A stretch of 64,000 nt of DNA from Lepisosteus oculatus (taxonomy: Eukaryota; Chordata; Actinopteri; Semionotiformes; Lepisosteidae), in contig NC_090714.1 in the NCBI RefSeq assembly GCF_040954835.1, positions 2,964,501 through 3,028,500 on the forward strand, written 5' to 3'. Both the position numbers and the translations under genes were made by a program. The notes under the pieces were generated by a model that was given only the letters and a program-made list of their open reading frames with translations, did no database searches and had not been told where the DNA came from. Each line of letters begins with the position of its first letter. Positions within the stretch are counted from its first letter, which is position 1. Positions 12,149 through 21,729 of this stretch are shown in pieces.

Positions 12149-12211
12149 TTGTTGATTGAACCTTGCTTTTGTTCTTTGATTTCTTGTGCAGTTCTGTACC
12201 CCCTTGGCCCT

Positions 12212-12376
12212 GAAAAACCCCGGTGTTGGTGAGTTTTTTGGCGGAGAGATTTTGCTTACAGTTTGTGGCCGCAAGGGGACCCCCTATCGCTTTTTGACTT
12301 AAAAAGGTCAAAGGCTACCCCCTTTTTAAGCGTGTCCAGATTTTCCCGCCAAAAAACTTAGTATCTGGGGTTTCTC
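12212..12376. repeat. Nested inverted repeat between convergent 3' ends
   Basis: A perfect 13-bp pair, AGTTTTTTGGCGG at 12,232-12,244 and its complement at 12,346-12,358, is enclosed by a second imperfect pair, GAAAAACCCC at 12,212-12,221 with GGGGTTTCTC at 12,367-12,376. A small hairpin (TTTGAC at 12,293 with GTCAAA at 12,307) lies inside. Transcribed from either side it could fold into a branched structure. It may also be a foldback-type element; no target duplication was identified. Confidence 0.6.
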
Positions 12377-12840
12377 TCGGGGTGTGGTAGCAATCAAGCC
12401 GAGCCTCGCCCACCCCCCCTCATTGGAGAGGGGTAGGCGGGGGCTGGCTGATTGACCGCAGCTCTAGCCAGGCCCACTCGCTCCCGGCAGGAGAGGATGG
12501 CAGGTTGGTGGTGGCTTTGGTCCCTGCAGAGAGGCAGGTCTCCTGGGGTGTGGACTTAGAAATCTGTCAGTTGCAACTGTGACTGATGGGCTGAGTCCGC
12601 CCTGGGTGCCTCCTCTCTCTCGGGCCGAGGCCACCTCCAGCCTGCCTTCCCCTCCTGCTGGGAGTGAGGGGGCTTGGCTAGAGCTAGCCTCCCTTCTCCT
12701 CCCCCCAGGGCTAGACCCACGCTCCCTCCTAGGGACCCTATTCCCCCCCAGACTATCTAAAAAGGCGGGCGTCCTCGCACTTTTCCAGGTCAGTGCGATG
12801 GGGTGTCGCCTTGCGGTGCGTGGCGCACGCGCAAGACAAC
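12377..12840. other. GC-rich spacer without recognised gene
   Basis: A GC-rich block with several overlapping open frames on both strands (up to 139 codons), as expected from composition. It contains CAATCAAGCC and GGCTGATTG as a possible inverted pair near 12,391 and 12,442. It ends just beyond the 3' end of the minus-strand unit. No domain or splice logic supports coding. Confidence 0.45.
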
Positions 12841-12869
12841 ACTTCACACCTTCGAAAATACAGGACAAT

Positions 12870-14156
12870 GCAGACAATGAAATGAGTTTTTATTGCAGAA
12901 TTCACAGCACATACAATAGCAGCAATCAACAGAAAACATGCAGGTCAAGAAAAAAATACAGCACTGAATCGGGATATTACAGATCAAGCCACTGGTAACA
13001 AAAATCAAATGTAACAAAAAGCACACATTGTCGAGAAGAACTTGGCCAACGGTCGTCGAGTTGCTGGAGTGGAGCTGGAAAGGAGATCGCCGGAGCGCAG
13101 AGAACCAGGAGCCGCAGAACTGAAGGCAAAAGAAAAAGGATCAAGTTAACAGGATATCGGACTTGTAGAATCGATTCACTTGAAGTTCTGAAGCCTATTA
13201 ACTGTTTAAATAAAATGCCGGAATAAAGAAATATTAAAACACTCAAATTGAACAATAAACCATGGAAAATCACCAATACATCTCAGTCCTACGAGTCCAA
13301 TATTTACAAAATACGTTCAGCCACATTGAAATTCGAAGCTACTTGTCAATACAAGACCAGGTATCACAGCGTGTATAATATATGAATAAACTCTGCTTTG
13401 AAAACCATCGAAAAAATTCGTCGGTATTATCCATCTTTACACAGTGAATTCAATAGACAAATAAAAGTATCATAAAAAAGAACCAGCGCCTTAAAGTTTA
13501 CTCTACAAAAGCACAATGAAACGAAAACTGTTCTTTTGTAAAAATGCTGGGAAATACGTGTTGTTTTATCGAGTGTTAGCGGAAGTTAGGAATAGAACTT
13601 ACCTTGGAAAAACACTTTCATAAGAGGTCCATTCTTGAAATCATTTTTAATCACCTGGAGAAATAAAGAAAAACGAATCAATTTCATCTTTACAACACCC
13701 GAAAAGGAGAGATTACACAGCTACTGACTTTATACAGCAAGTGTTTGAAAATAAATTACAGCCTTTTTTCGTTAAAGGAAACAGAGTAAGAGATACCATA
13801 TCTTAAATAAAACATACTTACATGAAAGGTAGTATAAGAACGCTGAAACCAGACTTTTAAAACTTCGAGAGCACGCTCAAACGGACTCTTTAGACTCTTC
13901 TCGGCGTCCTTAAACACAAATTAAACAAGAACAAACGCAATTAACAAAAGTTGCAACAACAATACATTTTTGTCTAACTTTCCTCAAAGTGAAATTTGAG
14001 TTTTTGTCTTTAAAATAATAAAATTAGAAATAAAACGCAAACGCACCTCACTCTGCAGAAACTCTCCCCGCCGCCATCTTGCCGGGCGCACCTGTGGAAC
14101 AGGTGGACGGGGCGTGTCCGCTGAGGAAGGTCACTCTGGGGGCGGGCTCGGCTCAT
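12870..14156 (-). ncRNA. Compact four-exon transcription unit (lncRNA or short-peptide gene)
   Basis: Not recognised. On the minus strand the exons are: first exon ending at 14,052 (donor GTGAGG), 13,908-13,822 (donor GTAAGT), 13,654-13,603 (acceptor TTTCTCCAG, donor GTAAGT) and a last exon from 13,119 (acceptor TTTTGCCTTCAG) to about 12,870, with AATAAA at 12,894-12,889. Only one frame is open in each of exons 2 and 3, and the two join in frame. If transcription starts far enough upstream, an ATG at 14,156 gives a 128-codon frame with stop at 12,979-12,977. A shorter 53-codon frame starts at the ATG at 13,621; it begins MKVFFQVLRLLVLCA, which looks like a signal peptide. The unit converges on its plus-strand neighbour, with about 700 bp between 3' ends. 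Coding remains unproven. Confidence 0.45.
12889..12894 (-). terminator. Polyadenylation signal of the minus-strand unit
   Basis: AATAAA on the minus strand (TTTATT on plus), about 85 bp beyond the last in-frame stop. Confidence 0.55.
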
Positions 14157-14200
14157 GAACGACAGCTGTGCACTCGGTTACAAGGATATTCACGATACTG
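14040..14200 (-). promoter_or_regulatory. CpG-rich promoter with YY1-type motif
   Basis: CpG-dense block at the 5' end of the minus-strand unit. On the minus strand it holds CAAGATGGCGGC (14,071-14,082), the classic YY1 site that often lies just downstream of a transcription start. If the start is here, the ATG within the motif would open only nine codons, and the longer frame from 14,156 would not be transcribed. Also present are GGGGGCGGG (GC box) and an ACCTGTGGAACAGGT inverted repeat (14,091-14,105). Confidence 0.5.
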
Positions 14201-15780
14201 AAGATAAAAAGAAACTTGAACTCACTAAATCATACATAAAGATTTAACGGCGAAGGATTTTCAGAGAACCTAATTCAGTGACATTCTCCTACAAAGCTGT
14301 TCGCCGGACTCGTTTATCTTGCGGCCAGCTGGTCGAATCAAGAGAAATGTACTGGAGAGAGACCCCTGTCGCTCCTAGTTAGGACTGCACCTCTCTCTCA
14401 CTGCAAGTGCCACACCCATCCTGCAGGTGTCTCAGTGGTATAAGGGGCTGCTTTTTCGAATTGAATTCCGATCTATGCATTTATAAAGGACTTAAACCCC
14501 CCATTTGCCCTGTTTTGGAAGGCCCCGAAAATGGAGCCCCCCAAAACGGCCGGCGTGGTAGAGAACAGCCACTTCGACAAACTCACCCCGACAGCATGAG
14601 AGCTTCACCCGGGGATTAGGTCTCAGACCGGGAATTAGGTCTCAGACTGACGGGAAGGCTCGGGGCTCGACTTCAACTCAAGACTCTCCGGGAGCCGATC
14701 TGCTCTCTGAACTTTAGACGTGTCCGATGGTTCAGCCCGCGGAGCCACCAGGCCGGCCACGCAAAATACCGGCCATGTAGATCTCTTATTCAGCCTAAAA
14801 TCAAGTCATAGTTCCGAGATGAGGCGGTTCGCCTGTTTGCTCTCTTTTCACGCATTAAAGCTACTGGGATGGCTTTGTAATGCGCTTTCTTAGCCGTTTT
14901 TGCGACTGGACATGACTTTTTGTATTGAAATGAAAACAAATTTTTAATGTTCAATTCAAGTTTCAACAAGGTTACTTCATCAACACGTCAATGCAAAGAT
15001 AATGAGTTTTTTTTAAATAAAAAAATATGATGAATTATGTTATGTGGAAATAAAACTAGTTTCAAATATTTACGAGGTCTGTTCGTGTGAGACACTGAGA
15101 GTTTCCAAGATGCTGTTTTGTAGATGTGTTATGAACTACCTAGGTCAACTTGGTATATAGTGTCCCTTAAGAAAAAATCCGAATTTGCTTTGCATAAAAT
15201 ACATAATAGAACCAACGTCACGTACTACACGAAGTAGCTAATTCTAGTATTTCTGAGTACTTGGCTCGAAAAACGTGTCGAATCTTTAAACATCCCTTCA
15301 TTTGCATATTTAAAACACAATGAGAAACTGATTACTTCAGATTTAAAGACCTCCCCCAGGGCAAACAAAGAAACAAAACTGCAATCACACTTACCCTCCC
15401 ACCAGTTATATACTGTAGTGTTTCAGCTTTCCTGACGGGGTTGCTCGCGGTCAAAGACGCCGTGCAGGGTCACGGAGGAAGAAGGCGATATATCTGGGGA
15501 CCGAAAGCAGCACTAAGGTAACGAATGTGGTGGATTTCATCGTTTGTGCCGTTTGTAGGAGGGCTAAATTCACAGAGCTGACAGATTGCATTAATGTCTA
15601 CTTAGAACTGGCACCGAATTTCCATTCGTGTGCATCATCATTGGTTTATTTGTGCTGGCATATTCTTGTGGGTCATCTGAAAGTTCAATTCCATAATCTC
15701 TGAAAGTTCCTGGCTGCAGAAGCTCTAGTTTCGAGGTCTTCTGAGCGTTTTTGGAAACGTTTCTGAAAAATTAGTGCATT
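14200..15780. other. Intergenic, no gene seen
   Basis: Mixed composition with scattered CpG. A 70-codon frame near 14,407 has no recognisable features. GGGATTAGGTCTCAGAC and GGAATTAGGTCTCAGAC form a short direct repeat at about 14,613-14,649. Nothing else supported. Confidence 0.5.
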
Positions 15781-15781
15781 C

Positions 15782-15880
15782 AATCTGTGGTTCTTAATCC
15801 TGGTCCTGGTTAGCCGGTGTCTGCTGGTTTCTGTTCCAGCACGGTACCTAATCACCGCTGATGCTGCAGGCCGTGCCTGG
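15782..15880 (+). mobile_element. Fragment of the hAT-MITE family
   Basis: CTGCTGGTTTCTGTTCCA matches the inner arm of the better preserved element at 26,633-26,945. The outer terminal repeats are not clear here, so this is a truncated or diverged copy. Confidence 0.4.
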
Positions 15881-17010
15881 ATCTGATTTGCCTGCTGGGA
15901 TAAATGATTTCTGCACTCAGTCCTTGGTTTCCAGCAACGCCCTCACTCCTACCTCGAAGCAGTCTCTCCTCATTTGACTCATTTCTCATTTCACTAGCTT
16001 CTGAGGAAACACCTTTTGCAGGAGGGCAGTCCCGACACTCACTGATGTGCACAAGGTACACACAGACGACAAATCTCAGTCGTTTTTTAAGAGCAGGAAA
16101 CGTTTTTTTCTTTCAATCAATGCCTCGGGCTGAACATTAAAATACATTGCCCTGCAATGAAGAACTCGTACAGAGCGAAAAACAGACCACACAATCTACC
16201 ACTCTCTTGGTATATTGGACACCAAGGCCTAAGTGCAGAAAAAAAGTTGAAACAAGCCACTAGTTACAGACTCCAATCAACACTGGTGTATAAGAGCCAA
16301 GATGCAACAAAAAATAAATAAAAACAGACCCCGAACCAAGACTGAGAATCACAACCTATGGGACCCGAATCTGGCACCTCTGACTACCTGTATGGGTTTT
16401 GACTCCCCAGGTGTCAGTTCCCCATAAATAAGGCAAGGAGTCTCGCCTGTTGCTTTTCGTTTCTGCCTCTGGAAGCTTTTTCGTTTTTTTTTTTCTTCTG
16501 CCAGAGAAAAGAATCTCCTTCTTGACTCATCACATATTTGACACCCATCCTCCTTCCTGTCGCTTCCTCATCGTGCAACTGTCGGATTATGGGTCTGTGT
16601 TTCTGTGCTGCCCGGTCCGAGTAATCGAACGGGACTGGCTGTCAGGGCGCATGCGCGTCGCAGTGGCCTGCTGGCACTGCCCGGTTCCAGCACTGTGCGT
16701 GAGCGCTGCGTCAGCCGAATAGACCACGTACAGGTCAAGTGTACTGAAAAGTAAAAGGGGGAAAATTTTGGACTGTTTGGCCTCTTCAGGCGTCACACTT
16801 AAGACCTGAAGATGGCTCAACAGCGGCATTGCGACTCGTTACTTCTATTTGTCAATGTGGAATACGTTTTTTAATGTTGCTTTTAATATTCTGTAGGGGA
16901 TTTAACTTCATTATTTCAATAACTATTCCGCAGTCCAGGGGGTTAACGGGGCTTCGGGATGAACAGCAGTACAGTGCAGACTATACTGTTATTAAGGAAC
17001 GAGTAATAGT
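15880..17010. other. Intergenic, CpG-bearing, no gene seen
   Basis: Contains short open frames only. The part around 16,560-16,740 is CpG-rich on both strands (CTGTCAGGGCGCATGCGCGT), with an NRF1-like GCGCATGCGC at about 16,646-16,655, but no exon can be tied to it. Confidence 0.4.
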
Positions 17011-17011
17011 T

Positions 17012-17076
17012 TTATTCCATGCTGAAAAGAGAAGAAAAAAAACACAACGTTTCGGCTGTGGAACCTTCTTCGGGGT
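17012..17076 (-). mobile_element. Foldback element fragment (CAACGTTTCGGCTGTG family)
   Basis: TTATTCCATGCTGAAAAGAG then CACAACGTTTCGGCTGTGG and CCTTCTTCGGGG. It is the reverse orientation of the palindromic element at 56,050-56,166, with the same GTTTATTCCATGCTGAAA arm. Confidence 0.55.
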
Positions 17077-17779
17077 AACGATAGGATCATTAATAGTAAT
17101 GGTTAAAAACCTGTCGTCAACTGGGACATAAAATTCAAATATTTTCAATACAGGTTTAATACTCTCAGGAATAACCGCCGCGCTCCAGGTACAGTAATCT
17201 ATTAAAGTCTGAAAGATAAATGGATTAAAAAAAGTTTTCACTGCTATTTCATGTGAAATGTTCTCATTTGCGTCGTTCTTTTTATGTTTTGATGGTGAAA
17301 AGGCGTAAAGTATTTCTCGATTTAACATCGAGGACGTTGTGTCACCTGTGTGTGTCCCCCTTTGAGGCTCATTGTGTAGAGCTTTGTGTTATTTTTATAA
17401 CCCCTTCTCTCCTCATTACAACATAACATGCAGCATTGAAATACCAACAACGTCCTAAAATGATACAAATTATTAATATTCGAAAGGCTGTTGGTTTTCG
17501 AATTGCAGCCTACGCCATAGAGCCACAGTGCCTTCTATCGCATTCCTGTCAACACGATTATTTAGTTCCAATAAAAAAAAAATCGACAGGGGTGGATAAG
17601 TTTGAAAAAAACGGGAAAACCGATAGCTCCTTTCGATGCACAAATCTACGATTTTGGCAGCTCGGGAGTCTTTTAACACTGTCGGGCAGCTTCAAGCGCA
17701 GTGAATCGTTTAGTAAGATTACACGGGCGTTTGGCCTGGGAAAATAAATACCCCGTCTGTCACCCACATAATCCTGACA

Positions 17780-18720
17780 GACACAATCCAGACACACACA
17801 CACTCCCCTCATCGCGGACACTCGCTCAGCCGAGCACTGTCCGGGGCGGGACCTGTGTCGCTGACGCCTTGTTGTGAAGTGATGGAGTTGGACAGCTGGG
17901 GAAACGTGCGCTCAGACAGTCGGCAACACCACACTGGGAATCACAACATCCTACCCCGGGGAGCCTCGGCGGTGCAGAAGGAGAGCGTTCGTCTCATCGC
18001 TGCTGCAGCAGAATCACACAGCGGACTTAAAAGCCCCCCAATGCAGACAGGTTTAATACAAAGCGCCACTGACCAGACAATAGAGCCGCTCAACGCCGTG
18101 TCTCCGGGGGGACAAAGGCAGTGAAAGACAGGGGACTGATCCCGGCAGCCACCCACCGGGAGCTATTTCTGGGATACCGGGGGGGAGCACGATCGAGGGG
18201 AACAGTGGATGCCCCAAAGCTGACATCTCATCTCCTTCCGCGGTGAAGAATGCGGCTTGTGCGGAGGGCTTTGCGGCGACACACGCGAACGATTGGATCT
18301 GGACCGAAACAGACACCGGGGATAGACTTGATGTCGTCTAACTTTGTGAACAGCGAGATTTGACGCTGGCGAGACATTTTTATTCTTCAAATCCGTATTC
18401 CTCGGGAGGGGTTAATTGCACCACTTCGGTCAACAGAATTGAAAGGCAAACGGCGGGGGGAACAATAGTCTGAAATCCATTCTCAGTAAAACCCCGGAGC
18501 AGCGACTGGCTCAAGCGCACTACCTATAGCAGGACCGATCCAGCCCAGGAGCGTGACCGACCCAGATCCGGAGAGATCCCGAAAAACAGCCCGGTTAGCG
18601 GCGTGCTCATTACAGCCGAGATCGATGCGAGGAGTCCCGGTGATCTCATACTGTCAGCAGGGGGTTTAAACCGAAATGTGACTCTATTTACCTCCAATAC
18701 ACACACACACACACGTGATT
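17780..18720. promoter_or_regulatory. CpG-island-like region, orphan promoter candidate
   Basis: The densest CpG stretch outside gprc5c (for example CACTCGCTCAGCCGAGCAC near 17,820 and GGGGCGGG near 17,843). Open frames on both strands are short and unrecognised. It lies 15-16 kb upstream of the first coding exon of gprc5c, which must have upstream non-coding exon(s), so it is a candidate promoter for that gene; the link is inference. A (CA) tract closes it at 18,698-18,714. Confidence 0.4.
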
Positions 18721-21600
18721 CAGTATTCTGGAGTCGGAGATTTGATTAGAAGGTAGGTGTCGAAGCCGTGTGTTGAATTGAGTTTTCCCTCCTATGGAAA
18801 TAATCAAGTAAAAATACGACGGATGTTTAATTTTTGTAAAGTTGCATGTATAGCTTTGAAAATATTAAGGGCTTTTAATATGAACTACCCTTTCTACCTC
18901 ACGGAATGTAAATTGGACGGCGTGTATTTGTTGTGCCAGTAGACTGTGGATTCTCGCTCATTCTCTATGTGGTTTTCTTCAGCGCTTGTTAACCAGCTTC
19001 TCTACAGAAGGATACAGAAGCTCCCGGTGAATTTTAAACTGACCTCTGAGCCTGCTAAAGGGACCGTCTTGTTAATTCCCTTTTCACAGACTCGCGGAGA
19101 AGTGCCGGTATAAATTAAGGAGTCGTGTTTGTCCACTCGGTCCTCACCCTGATCTTCAACTCCGGCTGGAAAGGTTACTCGCCTGACTTTCCTCAGAGCA
19201 AGGAGGTCTCTGATCCCGGCTCTGCAATTGTCTGGTGTCCCTGTGACAGCATCAAAATACACGATGCATATTTTAATTTCTTCGAATCTTTTCTTAGGAT
19301 AAGAACATGCGCAACTGACATATTCGTGCCAAGGTATAAAAGGCTGTATTCCTGAGTTCGTTTAACAAAGCGAGGTTGTGGTAGGTAAGAGTGTAAAACA
19401 GTTCATCTGTCAAAGAAGGAAATCGATTTTTCCCCCCGAAGAGAGTCAATAGGACACCGCAACTCATTTTCGAATTCACCTGACAGATAATGGAATAGTT
19501 TCTCCCTGATCTTTTTGATCAGTCTCAAGGCAACCTCATACGTACCGTAGTGTGTGGACAAAGCTTCGAGGTTGTGTATTTAGCAAATGTCTTTTTTATC
19601 ACCCCATGGTATAAATAGACCACACGTGTTCTAAAATGGCTTGACAGTCTTAGCACCCCCCAATAAAACGTTTGATTGATGTGCGAGGTCTAAATCCACC
19701 GCACATCATTACAACCCTCTCTAAAAAAAAGTCAATGCCCTATGCTTTACGCCAGAGCGTCCGTACTGTACATGCTGAGCGACGGACGCACATTGTTGCG
19801 AGAGAGCTGTGTGAGATCGGGCACGCACTGTGAATGTTCAGCTATGTGAATTCCCCTGCTGTCTCTCCCCAGCAGCTGGGCTCTATACACGTGATTGCTG
19901 TCAATTGAAGTTGTTTTCACCGTTAGTGCGGGCTTTCAACATTTCGCTTGAGTTTAAACCCCCTCCCTGCTTTTATCGTTCAAAAGGAGTCAGTGTGGAC
20001 GAAAGCGCCGTACTCTTTACCAATTTCCCCCGTGTTCCGTAGCCACTTTTCCTGTTAGCTTTCGTTCCCCAAAGGTGTTTTCGGGAACATTTTTGTTCTC
20101 TTGGAACGCGAAGAAAACTGTATCATTAGGACAAACTCTTCATAACTGATTGCATGTAGACTCCCCATAAAGATCTGAAGGACAGTCTTTAAGGGACTCC
20201 TGCACCCATTGCCAACTCGCAGGTTACACCATTTCACATAATGTGAAGGTGTAACTCGTAAGGGCCACTCCTTGCACAAAATCCGTATTATGGTGGCCTA
20301 TGGCAGTGGATAGACTCGCATGGTGCGCAGTTGGCAGTTCAGGCACAAGTGCTGCCCAGGTTATAGCTGAGCTGCGGCTTCTCGGATGGCTTTTCTTTCC
20401 CTCTTTGCCTACGATGGGAGTCTGGGCTCTTCCATTATGAAGTACAGACATCTCTTCCTAAACACATCTGAAAAGAACAAGACGGTTTTTCATTTCTCCA
20501 CGCCAGTTGTCAGCCCTCCAAATAAAGCACTAGCAAAGTCGAGCAAGGGCATCGTGGTTGAATTAAAGGTGCCAGGCAAAGAGGGGAGACAGGTGCGCAG
20601 TCACAGTTTAGAGCCTAATTAATCTGTCGTACGTATGTCAGATCGGCACAACGCTTTCAATCGGCTACTTGAAGCTGACTGTCGCTTGTGGAGATTAAGA
20701 GTTTTAGGTTAATCTGTTAGACGCACTCCTTCGTTTTGTGTGAATCGGAGTTTCTAAATAAAAGCACTCAGTCACAACGGTACAGAAAGGTATTAAACAT
20801 ACCTCACTGACTCTATGTGTGCGTTAATAATTCTTGAAAGGGTATTGCACTTCAGACATTTTGTACTCTACGTTTACCAATACGTAGCTCTTCACAAGTA
20901 CTCAAAGATCTTCCCAAGTTTTTTTTGAATGCTCAAAGATTATGCTATAATATTCCACTGAGCCACTTCAGAGTGCTCACTTCTGAAGAAGACTCTAGAC
21001 TCGAGGTGGGACCCCCACATTAGGTGTTGTGTGTTAACACTGTGTGTGGGGATTTTGAAACCTTTGAAACGCAGAGTGTCTATCAACATTACACATGGAT
21101 ATGTTTTCCCTAAATGGACATCATCAAACTATTTTACACTTTAATGTAAATTTATTTTTTTCCCGTTCCTTTATGTATAGCATTTAAATTGTCGCGTCGT
21201 ATTTTTCGTCTTTATAGTGAAATAACAGCTTTGTTTTCTATGACGCCTTTAGAATAAAATACTATGCAACAAAACTCACATTTACAAAATGCGCATTACA
21301 AAATACATGGACTGAAATAAATGAAAATCGATGAGCAACAACACATTTCCACTTCTATGAATAGATCTCTAAGAACGATTAAGATCTTGAACTCCTGTCA
21401 AGCTACTGCGTTATTATCTACAACTACCCTCCTATGCTTATCAGACTATTTTAACAAATCCTTCAGAGTAAACTCGTCTAAAACTGCTTTTTTATAAGAA
21501 GGATATACATATCTCACTGGCAGAGCCGTAACGGAGTTCATCCTAACAAGCTGCTTAAAAACAAGCAGCTTGGAAAAGTAGAGGAAGGGCCTTCGGAATA
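18720..21600. other. Intergenic, moderately CpG-rich, no gene seen
   Basis: CpG frequency stays raised to about 20.6 kb and then drops. TATAA-like words occur (GTATAAAAGGCTG at about 19,335; GGTATAAATAGACC at about 19,609), but no exon or open frame can be tied to either. Possible hypomethylated regulatory domain, unproven. Confidence 0.4.
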
Positions 21601-21603
21601 ACC

Positions 21604-21727
21604 GCAAGCAGCGACACTCTCAGTGAGGAGGAGAGCAGAGTGATGAAGCCAGTTCACAAACAGGGATTATTAGGAGGCCATGATTGGTAAAGGCAAATGG
21701 GAAATTGTCAGGACGCCAGAAACTGAC
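21604..21727 (+). repeat. Partial copy of the 560-bp dispersed repeat
   Basis: GAGCAGAGTGATGAAGCCAG, GGGATTATTAGGAGGC and CATGATTGGTAAAGGC match the middle of the element at 9,313-9,876. Only about 120 bp is retained. Confidence 0.65.
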
Positions 21728-21729
21728 CC

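Larger units (their letters stand above)
10660..12170 (+). ncRNA. Compact five-exon transcription unit (lncRNA or short-peptide gene)
   Basis: Not recognised. Exons inferred from splice sites: first exon to 10,727 (donor GTGCGT), 11,085-11,135, 11,291-11,329, 11,629-11,649 and a last exon from 11,884 to about 12,165. The internal acceptors are TTTTCAG, TTTTCAG and TTTCAG, the last TTTTTGCAG; the internal donors are GTAAGT, GTAAGT and GTGAGT. AATAAA sits at 12,143-12,148. The three internal exons are 51, 39 and 21 nt, all multiples of three. An ATG at 10,660 opens an 81-codon frame through all five exons, each junction in phase 2, with TAA at 11,948-11,950; it ends in the residues STDNSEKQ. 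A second frame, starting at an ATG inside exon 2, is also open for 45 codons and stops at 11,929. Short exons make both weak evidence of coding. Exons 2 and 3 are a tandem duplicate. No C/D-box snoRNA was seen in the introns. Confidence 0.5.

Noticed and set aside
10740-14050. snoRNA genes in the introns of the small-exon units
   Set aside because: The host-gene-like structure suggested this, but no convincing C box (RTGATGA) with D box (CTGA) pair was found on the sense strands. H/ACA candidates cannot be judged by eye.
18320-18380. Minus-strand ATG frame beginning MSRQRQISLFTKLDD in the CpG island
   Set aside because: Open for only about 45 codons, unrecognised, and not linked to any splice acceptor.
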